Below are positions 49,632-59,179 of a DNA stretch of 64,000 bases, one piece after another; the stretch's first letter is position 1, and every line of letters begins with the position of its first letter. The position numbers and the translations under genes were made by a program. Below the pieces are notes generated by a model, which made no database searches, was not told where the DNA came from, and was given only the letters and a program-made list of their open reading frames with translations. The stretch spans positions 2,728,001-2,792,000 of the forward strand of contig NZ_AP025943.1 of assembly GCF_026072915.1 (NCBI RefSeq), written 5' to 3'. The stretch is from Akkermansia biwaensis. Lineage in GTDB: Bacteria > Verrucomicrobiota > Verrucomicrobiia > Verrucomicrobiales > Akkermansiaceae.

Positions 49632-51946
49632 TGAAGAATTCCGCTCCCGCTCCGTCCGCTTCCGGCTTCCATCCGGCAGAGCGCCTGCCGCTCTTCTGGC
49701 TGGCGGCGGCCTGCGTGCTGGGCCTGTCATGGTCGCTGGCGTATGCCTTCGGCTTTCTCTTCGGAGAGCCTCTGCCGTGGCCGGCGGGGCGCCTGATGTT
49801 CGCCTTTTACGGAATTCTGGTTTATGGATGGGCCCTCCCGGTCCTGTTCTCCCGCATGAACGGCACGAAAGGGAAGTGGACCCGGCTGGCGGCGTGGTGC
49901 TGGCACGGCTGTCTGGTCCTGGGTTTGGCGTCCATTGCGGCCGGAGACGGCAGCGGGCTGCTGCTGATGCCCTTTGACTGGTGGGTCTGTCCTGTTTTTG
50001 CCCTCATTACCGCCGGAATGGCCTGCGCTGTGTGGTCGGGGCCGCTGGTGTGGCCTCTGCGCCTCCTGTTCTGCTCCTCCGCCGGGTGCATGGCCGCGGC
50101 CCTTCTGGTTCTGTGGCATACGCGGACCCTCTCCATGAACGGCCTGCTGGATTCCTCCTCCCTGGAAGCCTGCCTTTCCTGGGGGCTTGCCTGTGCGGCG
50201 CTGGGCGCCGGGGCGCTCCGGCTGGGGCTGGCGTCCGGCAGGTGGTTCCGCGTCTTGTCCGTCTGGATGGCCCTTGTGCTGGCGGCGGCTCCGCTGATCG
50301 GCGGCCTGGCCCGTTTGCGGGGATTTCCCGTGCCGTGGGCGCTTGCGGAGGCCGGCATGATATGGTCCTGGTGCGCTGCCCCGGCTGTCGTGCTGGCGGC
50401 TCTCTATCTGTGGACGGCCTCCGGAACGGAATCCGGAACATGGTTGAAAACGGGATGTTCCCTGCTGGCCCTGGCGGCGGCCTGGAACGCGTTTGCCGGA
50501 AGCCTGCCGGAAACGGCGCAGTTTTCCCTTTCCTCCTGGCATGAGGCGGAACTGTGGGCGTTCCTGGGGGCCGGAGTGCTGATGATGGCCGGCCGGCCCG
50601 CGGAAACCGGAAAACTTTCTCCGGCCTGGTGGATGCTGGCGGCGGGAATTGGCGGCGTGCTGCTGGCTTACGCGGTAGGCGTGGTCGCCTCCGTGGATGT
50701 GACGGCTTTTCCCTATGCGAAGCGTGCGGAACTGATGAGCGGCTGGGTGGGCTTGGCCGCCTGCGTGCATGCCGTAGCCATGCTTCCGTGCCTGGCGGGT
50801 GCCCTGTGGCTGTGGAAGCCGGATTCCGCCGGAAAACCGGATCAACCTGGAACCCTCCGCATGCTTCCGGCTCTGGGAACTGCCGTTGCTGTGATTTTCG
50901 TGGCTCTGGCGGCTGTCCTGCTGCATGCGCCTTCTCCTTCATCCCTGGAGGTCAAGCGCCCCGTCCAGGATGCGGAAGGCGCCCGTATCTACGCTGCGGA
51001 AGGGTGTGCGCTGTGCCATACCCAGGTGATCCGCCGCTCCATGTCCGGCAGGGACTGGCAGACGGCGATCGACCGGGGAACGGACCCGGATTTTCCCTAC
51101 CGCGTCAGCGAACCGGAGGATGCGGATGCCGAATTCAACCGTGAAGGAGCGCCGCAAATGGGAGTGGCCTCCGTCGGGCCGGACTTGAGCAACGCGGCGG
51201 AATACGCGGCAGGCAGGCTGGAATATGAAGACGCCGTTTCCAGAAGCACGCGCCGTGCCGCCCAGCCGCAGGAATGGCTGGCCCTGCATCTCTACAATCC
51301 CCGGGAGCCCCAGTTCAGAACTCCCTGGAGCGTATGCGCCGCCATGCCGGGCATGTTTGAATACCGCCGGATTCAGGGGAATGCGCCTTCCGCCGGGGCT
51401 CTTCCCGTTCTCACGGAACCGGGGTGGGAGCTGGCGCCCTCTTCCCGCGGACGGCATCTGCTAGACTACCTGTCCTCCCTCAGAAGACTGGAGCCTGAAC
51501 GAAAAAGAGACGCGGGGGATTCATTCGCGGAAATGTCCCATATCCATCCGGAATATGCCGCCCATCCCCCCGTAGTGGACAGGGAACGTCTGAAAAAGGC
51601 GCGCGCCGCCGCCGTGATGGAAAAGGGAAGGAGCGTCTATCTTTCCAAGTGCGCCATTTGCCACGGCAGCGACGGCATGGGGGACAAAGTGACGTATCCG
51701 CCCCTGGCCGGATCGGAATGGCTGAAGGAAAAGCCTGTCGCGGAAATCGTCAAGATCATTACCGAAGGGCTGACGGGGCCGATCACGGTGGCCGGAAAGG
51801 AATGGAACTCCACCATGCTTCCTCCGGGAGTTACGGACCCGCGCGACCTGGCGGACCTGCTGACCTTCCTGCGCCGCCACTTTGGCGGAATGGAAGGGGA
51901 AACCTACACGCCGGAACAGATAGAGGAGATGCGCTCCAGCAAGTAA
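49628..51946 (+). CDS. membrane domain fused to two cytochrome c domains (CcoN-remnant/CcoO-like)
   Basis: A 772-residue protein. Residues 1-440 contain about twelve membrane segments with few histidines and none of the paired His motifs needed by a heme-copper oxidase centre, although SSWHEAELWAFLGAGVLMMAG vaguely recalls a CcoN helix. Residues 450-620 resemble CcoO/FixO: EGARIYAAEGCALCHTQVIRR with heme Cys460, Cys463 and His464, and LHLYNPREPQFRTPWS. Residues 640-772 are a second cytochrome c domain with Cys675, Cys678 and His679 (KCAICHGSDGMGDKVTYPPLAGS). Expected to carry electrons from the Act complex to an acceptor. Start by ATGA overlap with actF; a much longer frame upstream is rejected. 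Confidence 0.82.
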   Translation: MMKNSAPAPSASGFHPAERLPLFWLAAACVLGLSWSLAYAFGFLFGEPLPWPAGRLMFAFYGILVYGWALPVLFSRMNGTKGKWTRLAAWCWHGCLVLGLASIAAGDGSGLLLMPFDWWVCPVFALITAGMACAVWSGPLVWPLRLLFCSSAGCMAAALLVLWHTRTLSMNGLLDSSSLEACLSWGLACAALGAGALRLGLASGRWFRVLSVWMALVLAAAPLIGGLARLRGFPVPWALAEAGMIWSWCAAPAVVLAALYLWTASGTESGTWLKTGCSLLALAAAWNAFAGSLPETAQFSLSSWHEAELWAFLGAGVLMMAGRPAETGKLSPAWWMLAAGIGGVLLAYAVGVVASVDVTAFPYAKRAELMSGWVGLAACVHAVAMLPCLAGALWLWKPDSAGKPDQPGTLRMLPALGTAVAVIFVALAAVLLHAPSPSSLEVKRPVQDAEGARIYAAEGCALCHTQVIRRSMSGRDWQTAIDRGTDPDFPYRVSEPEDADAEFNREGAPQMGVASVGPDLSNAAEYAAGRLEYEDAVSRSTRRAAQPQEWLALHLYNPREPQFRTPWSVCAAMPGMFEYRRIQGNAPSAGALPVLTEPGWELAPSSRGRHLLDYLSSLRRLEPERKRDAGDSFAEMSHIHPEYAAHPPVVDRERLKKARAAAVMEKGRSVYLSKCAICHGSDGMGDKVTYPPLAGSEWLKEKPVAEIVKIITEGLTGPITVAGKEWNSTMLPPGVTDPRDLADLLTFLRRHFGGMEGETYTPEQIEEMRSSK

Positions 51947-51956
51947 TTCCGTCAAG

Positions 51957-51983
51957 GGGGAATGGACTTGTGGAGGATTCCCC
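51957..51983. terminator. hairpin between convergent act operon and ankyrin gene
   Basis: GGGGAAT and ATTCCCC flank a 13-base loop between the two stop codons. There is no T-run on either side, so it is only a possible bidirectional terminator. Confidence 0.4.
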
Positions 51984-51985
51984 AG

Positions 51986-52615
51986 TCAGCTGCCGGCAGT
52001 CTCTTCCTGAAGCAGCGCTTTTACCGTTTCCGGTTCACCGCGTAAAACGGCGTTTTCCAGAGGAGTCCGGCCTTCCTTGTTCCGGATGGAAGGATCAGCC
52101 CCGGCATTCAGGAGAATGGCAAGCTCTTTCTCGTTCCGGTGGTAGTGCAGGGCCGTATTGCCCTGGTTGTCCTGCATGTTGGGATCGGCCCCGTTTTGCA
52201 GGCACCATTCCAGAAGTTCCTCGGAAAGTGAGCGGTTCAAAATGGGAAAGGATGAAAGGTCGGCTCCTTGTTGGCGCACCCATATGAGCAGCATTCCCTG
52301 CGTTTTGACATCGTCCGGAAGGGAGGCTTCAAGAATGCCTGCCAGTGCCGCATTCAGTTCATTCCTGTCTGCGCGGTAATTTCCTGTATTGATGCGGCGC
52401 AGGGATTCGACAAGAGAATGGTGAGTTCCGCCCGTCCGGGTGTGGAACATTTCAATCCTCCGCGCGATCTGGGTGTCCCGCGGCCTCCTTTCATATTCCC
52501 GCCACCAGCTGGCTCCCTCAACAACCAGAGCCACCAGAATTCCTGCGGCCACCCATTTTCTGGCCCGGGAAGTTTTCTGAGCAGGCGGGGAATAGGAATC
52601 CGTTTTGAAAATCAT
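51986..52615 (-). CDS. ankyrin-repeat membrane-anchored protein
   Basis: A 209-residue protein with one N-terminal membrane segment (about residues 21-38, WVAAGILVALVVEGASWW) and at least three C-terminal ankyrin-type units (LLEWCLQNGADPNMQDNQGNTALHY; LAILLNAGADPSIRNKEGRTPLENAV; LRGEPETVKALLQ). The middle is helical. Ankyrin repeats bind protein partners; the partner is unknown. Its first 17 codons are duplicated, with the start codon changed to ATA, 2.8 kb away next to icd, which shows that the two genes were once direct neighbours. Confidence 0.88.
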   Translation of the reverse strand: MIFKTDSYSPPAQKTSRARKWVAAGILVALVVEGASWWREYERRPRDTQIARRIEMFHTRTGGTHHSLVESLRRINTGNYRADRNELNAALAGILEASLPDDVKTQGMLLIWVRQQGADLSSFPILNRSLSEELLEWCLQNGADPNMQDNQGNTALHYHRNEKELAILLNAGADPSIRNKEGRTPLENAVLRGEPETVKALLQEETAGS

Positions 52616-52799
52616 TCTGTCTTGATGCCATTTTTTTCACGTCTTGTCCACTCATCAATAAGGGCCGTTCTTCCCGCTGGAAAAACGGCCCCGGTTGAGA
52701 TGGATAATACCGTGTTCAGCTCAGTGCTTCCACCAGCCTGTCTCCAAAGGCGGAGCAGGAGAGTTCCGTGGAGCCGGGAATCATTTCCGCAGACAGGAT
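52553..52799. repeat. direct repeat copy 1 (ankyrin 5' end plus icd 3' remnant)
   Basis: About 240 bases, roughly 96% identical by eye to 55347-55586. It covers the start of the intact ankyrin gene, a hairpin at 52662-52690, and a remnant of the icd 3' end encoding its last residues (stop codon near 52716). The icd remnant ends at a CATTTCCGC motif followed by GACAGGAT, which fits a small deletion between two such motifs present in intact icd (near 55578 and 55679). Confidence 0.85.
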
Positions 52800-53014
52800 T
52801 CAAATTTGCAGGCTCTTTGTTCCGAATGAAAAGAATTGATGTTTAATTATTTATAATCAATAAATGTATTTTTTATTCCCTTTTCATAACATTTATTTTC
52901 CGCTTGATTCCTGCATTGTTTTAACCTTTCCTCTCATGTTCCGAAGGATGATTGGACAACGCATTAAACGTGTTGATAGGCTCAGGGAAGGTCGTCAGGC
53001 TACCGGAAGACTGA
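52800..53014. other. AT-rich lead-in of the inserted segment
   Basis: About 215 very AT-rich bases (TTTAATTATTTATAATCAATAAATG and similar) at the left edge of the insert. A frame with MFRRMIGQRIKRVDRLREG runs through it out of phase with the next gene and could be the frameshifted N-terminus of that gene, but this is not provable by eye. Confidence 0.45.
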
Positions 53015-53419
53015 TTGGTTCAGGCTTTCGTTCCTCTACAGTTGTCCATTGTGGATACTGCGGACTTGTTGAGAGGAAGAATAAGAGTCGGCTTGAAAAA
53101 TATCAGCGGAAATGTGGTCAGGCTTCCCGATGTGATTGACGATCGTACGTCGGATTTCTTTTTCTACACAAGCTTGCAGGCCGGGAGGACCTACCGATTG
53201 AATTCCAGGGTAGGGAAAATCACCTTCTCTCAAGAGTTGCCATGTCTTGAGCTGTCTCCAGGAGAAGAATACAGGTTTGACATTCCCGTCGATATTTCCC
53301 AAATTTCCGAAAAATTGATGAAAGGGCAATCCGCTGAATTGGAAATGCTCTTCTGCAACTGGCATGGAACGGGATGTTTCCATGGCGTTCTGGAAACAAC
53401 CGAGTCCGTACTTTTATGA
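53015..53419 (+). CDS. small hypothetical protein, possibly 5'-truncated
   Basis: A 134-residue frame that opens with TTG directly after an in-frame TGA, with no signal peptide. Its pattern (LRGRIRVGLKNISGNVVRLPDVIDD, then LELSPGEEYRFDIPVDIS) parallels the next protein (FPDFTLVFTNKSRKEVRLLD, then VLKPGIPFQVPI), so the two appear to be tandem paralogues with a beta-sandwich fold. The missing export signal suggests that the true N-terminus was lost or frameshifted. Its stop overlaps the next start (ATGA), so both are likely co-translated. Confidence 0.55.
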   Translation: MVQAFVPLQLSIVDTADLLRGRIRVGLKNISGNVVRLPDVIDDRTSDFFFYTSLQAGRTYRLNSRVGKITFSQELPCLELSPGEEYRFDIPVDISQISEKLMKGQSAELEMLFCNWHGTGCFHGVLETTESVLL

Positions 53420-53925
53420 AAAAACTTCTTCTTCCCTGCCTGATCCTGTTGACCTGCCTCCCGTCTTTTGGAGGCGGATTCAACTTTTGGCCGGAGAGCA
53501 AGGAGGTGGAATGTTCCGTTGTTCTGGCATCCGAACCTGTCGAGGCGGGCAAGCCTTTTCCGGATTTTACCCTGGTCTTTACCAATAAAAGCCGGAAAGA
53601 AGTGCGCCTGCTGGACAGCTTCTATCCTTCAAAATGTCTGAAACCGGATATCATTCTGGAGATATGGGATGGAGAAGCCAGAGAAATGGCTTATTACTGG
53701 GCGCGTTACCGTGTTGAACGCAGTGTAGAGAACACGAAGTTCGCCGTGTTGAAGCCCGGGATTCCCTTCCAGGTTCCTATCCGGGGGTTTGCGAAACATG
53801 TCATTTATCACCATCCCTTGGAAAGGGGGAAGAAGTATTTGATGAAAGTGACTTACCGGGACGGTTACGGCACACCGGGCCGTTCGGTAGGATACGTAGC
53901 AAGGAAGGAATTTGTGACAAAATGA
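53416..53925 (+). CDS. exported hypothetical protein, paralogue of the preceding gene
   Basis: A 169-residue protein with a signal peptide (MKKLLLPCLILLTCLPSFGG) and a beta-rich body (CSVVLASEPVEAGKPFPDFTL; NKSRKEVRLLDSFYP; LERGKKYLMKVTYRDGYG) of the kind seen in small immunoglobulin-like exported proteins. No known family is recognised. The start is chosen by ATGA overlap with the previous stop and by the signal peptide. It is followed by a strong terminator. Confidence 0.72.
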   Translation: MKKLLLPCLILLTCLPSFGGGFNFWPESKEVECSVVLASEPVEAGKPFPDFTLVFTNKSRKEVRLLDSFYPSKCLKPDIILEIWDGEAREMAYYWARYRVERSVENTKFAVLKPGIPFQVPIRGFAKHVIYHHPLERGKKYLMKVTYRDGYGTPGRSVGYVARKEFVTK

Positions 53926-53940
53926 CTTTATGATAAAACC

Positions 53941-53974
53941 AGCCCCGTTCTTGCAACAAGAACGGGGCTTTTTC
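53941..53974 (+). terminator. strong intrinsic terminator
   Basis: AGCCCCGTTCTTG and CAAGAACGGGGCT form a perfect 13-base stem with a three-base loop, followed by TTTTTC. Confidence 0.93.
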
Positions 53975-54189
53975 ATGGAAAGAAGGCTCCACCTTCTACC
54001 CTGGAATCAGAAGGTACACAAGCTTTGCTCAACTGCTATAGCCAGTTAAGCTACGCAAAAGGAGGCATGAACACGATGAAGTGCGGGCATATATTGGAGG
54101 CTGGCTCAAGGAGAAACACATGGGACAAGTTGATGGATATCACGACAGTTGCGTCTTGTTTTTTATAAGTACGCATTTATATTTATATC

Positions 54190-55269
54190 ATGTCATTATT
54201 GGAAAAATGGAAATTGTTGTTGCTCCTCCCATTCCTGTTCTTTGCCGGTATGCAGGAGATAAAGGCAGACAGTCCAAATGCCCCTCTCATGAATGAAGAG
54301 CAAATCATCTCCTGCCAGCAGGGCAACATGGAAGTTCTCTCTTCCTATCTGGGATCTGGCAATATGGTCGTCATGGCCTGTGTGTACAAGGCTGAATGGG
54401 AGCCTCCCTCTTCCAAAAACGGCAAGGGAAAGCTGACCTCATATGCCACTGTTGTCAGGTCGCCGCATCGAGACTTCCCGGTGGGAGCTAAAATAAGATG
54501 GATAAATTACATGGAGGAGGTCAGTGACATTCCCAAGGAGACGCTTGACCAGTGGCAGTCACTGGCAGGCAAGCTAATTTATATCATCAATCCCTGGCGG
54601 AAACTACAAAAGGAAGAAGGGGATATAGCCACCGCACAAGATGGCACCGAAGAAATATCGTACAGTTTCAACTTTCCTATTGCCGATCACACCTACTATA
54701 ATAATTTGCGGGCTGTGCTGGACATCCCGGTTAAAACTGCCTCCTCTCCTCCCCGCGTAGCTACGCAGGCGGAGATTGACAATGACCATGATAATTTTCT
54801 CCGTGGGACAGCCCGGAAATTACGTCAAAACGACGTGGTCCTGGCTGTTATTATTTACAAATATGTAAGTACCGACCAGGGAACGACGTTTTACGCTCGT
54901 GTCATTCAATCTCTCCGGGGGGACATTCCGGTGGAAGCTCTGGTCAAGTGGACCAGTCCATATCAGAAACTGCCTGCGGGCAGTCCTCCGGTAACAAAAA
55001 CAACTCTCAGTTGTTACTTAACGTATGTTCTCTCTGAGTCAAAGAACGTGAAAGAACTGGGGGAAGATCCAGAGGACTTTAAACCTGCATCCACCGTATA
55101 TTCCTCACAGGTACTGCTGGGAGCCTACGATCTGGGTAATCATGTTGATTATTTCCCCATGACGGAGAGTGACCCGGGCCGTGCCATGAAAAAGCTCCTG
55201 CATATTGAACCGGCAAAAATTACCGCCGAATCGGAAGCAGCCCGCTTTAAACCGGAATCCGGCAAGTAG
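54190..55269 (+). CDS. exported hypothetical protein with internal duplication
   Basis: A 359-residue protein with a signal peptide (LLLLLPFLFFAGMQEIKA). Two halves are related: residues 59-136 (MVVMACVYKAEW, YATVVRSPHRDFPVGAKIRW) and 215-282 (DVVLAVIIYKYV, YARVIQSLRGDIPVEALVKW). The shared pattern, VV-x-A-x-x-YK then YA-x-V then D-F/I-PV-x-A-x-I/V-K/R-W, suggests a duplicated beta-barrel-like domain similar in layout to NTF2/OB-type exported modules, but no family is recognised. It lies inside the repeat-bounded insert and is less GC-rich than its surroundings. Confidence 0.72.
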   Translation: MSLLEKWKLLLLLPFLFFAGMQEIKADSPNAPLMNEEQIISCQQGNMEVLSSYLGSGNMVVMACVYKAEWEPPSSKNGKGKLTSYATVVRSPHRDFPVGAKIRWINYMEEVSDIPKETLDQWQSLAGKLIYIINPWRKLQKEEGDIATAQDGTEEISYSFNFPIADHTYYNNLRAVLDIPVKTASSPPRVATQAEIDNDHDNFLRGTARKLRQNDVVLAVIIYKYVSTDQGTTFYARVIQSLRGDIPVEALVKWTSPYQKLPAGSPPVTKTTLSCYLTYVLSESKNVKELGEDPEDFKPASTVYSSQVLLGAYDLGNHVDYFPMTESDPGRAMKKLLHIEPAKITAESEAARFKPESGK

Positions 55270-55455
55270 CCTGGTTTTCATCCCTTGCTTCCATTTTGGA
55301 AAAAGGAGGGGTGTGATTCTTTATCAAAGAATGTCCGGTTTCTTGGCATTTCTTGGTCCGCGGGAGGTTTTCTGAGCAGGCAGGGAATAGGAATCCGTTT
55401 TGAAAATTATTCTGTCTTGATGCCATTTTTTTCACGTCTTGTCCACTCACAACAA

Positions 55456-55487
55456 GGGGCCGTTCTTCCCGCTGGAAGAACGGCCCC
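55456..55487 (-). terminator. icd hairpin terminator
   Basis: A perfect 14-base stem with a four-base loop, 23 bases past the icd stop on the minus strand. No T-run follows, so it may work with other factors or as an mRNA 3' stabiliser. Confidence 0.6.
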
Positions 55488-55510
55488 GGTTGAGATGGAT
55501 AATACCGCGT

Positions 55511-56758
<1,248 letters not shown>

Positions 56759-56841
56759 GACGTGCGTTCCTTTATAGGACGCGGCGCGCTTTGGCAAGAT
56801 AAAAGAACGGCGCTTCCGGGCGTCCGTGCCTTTTCCGGAAG

Positions 56842-57534
56842 TCAGAACCAGCCGTCTTTTCCCGCGCTTTCCCGGGAATCCTCCGCTCTTTCCTGCAGGC
56901 GGCGCAGGAAGTTTTCTTCCGCCTGCCGCTTCAAGTCGCTTTCCATGATGTGTTTTCTGGCCGCCTCGTTGAGCTGGTTGACGGCAATGGCCGCATCCCG
57001 GTGGGTGAGCTTGTTCCAGAGGCCCGCGTCATCCCGAACCACGCGGAGGGAACCTTCGATCATCTCGCAGGAGACCAGTTTGCCGTGCAGGCCCTCCGCG
57101 GTGACGGGTCCTTTTCCCGCCGGGGGAATGATGATCCGGAGCGGCTCCGGGCCGTCCAGGTCAACGCCGCCGTGCGCCCGGTAGGCGGCTTTCAGGACCA
57201 GCGTTTTTTTGCTCCACCACCACGTGGTGGAATACTGGTATTCGTATTCGAACGTCCGTTCCACCGTCACCAGGTTGGCCACCTTTTTGTCATTCTGGAC
57301 AATGAGGGTCAGGCCGCCGTGGTCGGAGGAGAATCCCTTGTTGATGAACGTCAGGCCCACTTCCTTTCCGGCCTCGATCAGTTTTTCGGCCACTTCCATG
57401 GGTTTTTCCACCGGAGCGGTGATGCAGGAGCGGATGCCCCAGAACAGCACGGCTAGTATTCCGGCAAGAACGGCGCCCCTGGTAATGACGATGGCCAGGG
57501 GGGAGTGGAGAAAGGATGAATGGGGAGGACGCAT
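56842..57534 (-). CDS. DUF4230-like membrane-anchored protein
   Basis: A 230-residue protein with one N-terminal membrane segment (about residues 15-36) followed by a beta-rich region: [42 protein letters not shown], then [22 protein letters not shown] and a C-terminal helical part [16 protein letters not shown]. The order of TM, E-L-x-T-x-E-like strand, G-x-D-L and P-x-P-like turns resembles the DUF4230 family of unknown function. It ends in a charged tail. It is in the same orientation as icd and may share its transcript. Confidence 0.68.
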   Translation of the reverse strand: MRPPHSSFLHSPLAIVITRGAVLAGILAVLFWGIRSCITAPVEKPMEVAEKLIEAGKEVGLTFINKGFSSDHGGLTLIVQNDKKVANLVTVERTFEYEYQYSTTWWWSKKTLVLKAAYRAHGGVDLDGPEPLRIIIPPAGKGPVTAEGLHGKLVSCEMIEGSLRVVRDDAGLWNKLTHRDAAIAVNQLNEAARKHIMESDLKRQAEENFLRRLQERAEDSRESAGKDGWF

Positions 57535-57579
57535 GAGAGAGGTTTCCGGGTATGCGGATGCGGCGGGTTGCCGGGAAAG

Positions 57580-57867
57580 TCAGGGTTCCGGGTCCTCATG
57601 GGAACCGTCCTTCCTGATGGGAGGAAGAAACATGGCCAGGAAGGCGAAGGCGATGACGGTCAGGTCGTCCAGCTGGCCTACTCCGGGAATGAAATCGGGA
57701 ATCAGGTCAATGGGGGAAAAGGCGTAGGCCGCCGTCAGCAGGAGGAGTACCAGCTTCCTTTTGGTAAAAAGCCGTGGTTCTCCCTCCCGGCTGCGGAAAT
57801 AGTTGATGGCCCGGACCAGCAACTGCTGATGGGGGGCGTTGGGAGGAGTGGAAAGTTTGTTTTTCAT
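57580..57867 (-). CDS. YkvA/DUF1232 family small membrane protein
   Basis: A 95-residue protein with the DUF1232 hallmark LLLTAAYAFSPIDLIPDFIPGVGQLDDLTVIAFAFLAMFLPP, in which the S-P-I-D-L-I-P-D-F-I-P core is diagnostic. The domain forms a short hydrophobic helix pair; function unknown. The start MKNKLST at 57867 fits the family N-terminus. A longer in-frame start at 58065 would add a 66-residue segment with a hydrophobic stretch that has no family support. Confidence 0.9.
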   Translation of the reverse strand: MKNKLSTPPNAPHQQLLVRAINYFRSREGEPRLFTKRKLVLLLLTAAYAFSPIDLIPDFIPGVGQLDDLTVIAFAFLAMFLPPIRKDGSHEDPEP

Positions 57868-58158
57868 GTGATTGCGTAAGAGAATGTTTGCCGGAACGGA
57901 AGGATTGCCGTCCGCCGGGAATAACGGGAAGGAATGCAGACGGCGCCCGGAAAGAAGTCCGGCAATGGCGCATCCTGCTGTCCAGACGCCCTGAAAGTTC
58001 ATTCGTGAGGGCGCGCAGGGCAGGGACCGCCTGGAGTCGTCCCTGATGGGAGTTTTGTTTTTCATGAGGGGTATGATGATGGAATTATCACACGCGCAAC
58101 AGCCTGCGTCCAGAGCAATTATCTTGATGCCGGACTACCCGTGTGCTGTAATGAATGC

Positions 58159-58974
58159 ATGAGACATGCCCTGTTTACCCTGATTACGTTGTGCGTGCTT
58201 TCCCTCTTTCCCGTATGCCCGGCTCATGACGCAGGGCATGACGGCGGCGAGGTGCAGCAAAAGGCCGGGTTTCCGGAAAAAAAGGAGCTGGACGGGAAAG
58301 TTCCCGCCGTGTTTCAAGGAGAATGCGCTCTTGAAAAGGGAGTCTGGATGGTCCGCATGGGGAAGCTGAACAATCATCAGCTGGACAAGGCCGTCATGGC
58401 CGGATTGGGGGAAGAGCATCCGGATTTTTCTCCTGCGGAAGGTAAAAAGTGTGCGGGGATAATTCCCGTTTCCGTCCCGAAGGGAGCGGAAGTCGAACCC
58501 GGGAAGTGGATGGTATCCGGAAAAAGGGCTTATGCGGTCAAAGAAGATACGTCCGAATGTGTCGCGCGTTTGAACGACCTTGTTCTGGAGTATTACAGCC
58601 GTGAAATCATGGATGGAATCAAGCGTTACATCGGCATTCTTGACCGGATGACGGACATGAAAAAATTCGCGGCCCTGAATGGGGAACTGGTTTCCTGCTG
58701 CGGGGAACTGGCCCAGTGGGTACTGGTGGAGTCAAGCGTGGGGATGGACGTTTACTTTGAATATATTCAACGGCACCAGGAACTGGTGGAACAACACGAA
58801 GCCCTGGAAAGTCAAATGAAGGAGGCGCTCCGCAGATGGCAGGACAGGTTCGGGATGGACGTGGAGACGATGGTGGATATCGTTACGGGAAAGCGTGAAG
58901 TACGTTTCTGGGGAATTCCCGTTTCATTTTCCGCCGACGTATTGCGGGATATTGTCGTCCGGCTGAGAGATTGA
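58159..58974 (+). CDS. exported hypothetical protein
   Basis: A 271-residue protein with a signal peptide (HALFTLITLCVLSLFPVCPA). No domain is recognised. The N-terminal part has two similar short segments (CALEKGVWMVRMGKL and GAEVEPGKWMVSGKR). The C-terminal half is mostly helical with a likely coiled coil (FEYIQRHQELVEQHEALESQMKEALRRWQD). ATG 58159 is preferred over an upstream GTG because it directly begins the signal peptide. Confidence 0.68.
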   Translation: MRHALFTLITLCVLSLFPVCPAHDAGHDGGEVQQKAGFPEKKELDGKVPAVFQGECALEKGVWMVRMGKLNNHQLDKAVMAGLGEEHPDFSPAEGKKCAGIIPVSVPKGAEVEPGKWMVSGKRAYAVKEDTSECVARLNDLVLEYYSREIMDGIKRYIGILDRMTDMKKFAALNGELVSCCGELAQWVLVESSVGMDVYFEYIQRHQELVEQHEALESQMKEALRRWQDRFGMDVETMVDIVTGKREVRFWGIPVSFSADVLRDIVVRLRD

Positions 58975-59136
58975 GACAAGGGAAACCGGGTATCGGGAAG
59001 AAGCGTTTTCCGGAGACGTGCCCGGCGAGGCCGTTTCCGGCTCCCCGAAAACGGGAAAGAGTTCCCTTTGCTTTTCCAATTTTCCGGTTAAAAAGCGTCT
59101 CCGGCGGCTCTGTGCACCCTGGGCGGCAGGGCGGCA

Positions 59137-59165
59137 TTGACACGGGCGGGGGGAGTCGTTACTCT
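59137..59165 (+). promoter_or_regulatory. promoter (-35 TTGACA, -10 TACTCT) of the MBL nuclease-tmk pair
   Basis: TTGACA (59137-59142) and TACTCT (59160-59165) are 17 bases apart. The predicted start lies about eight bases before the ATG at 59180. Confidence 0.7.
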
Positions 59166-59179
59166 CCTGCCGCATAATA

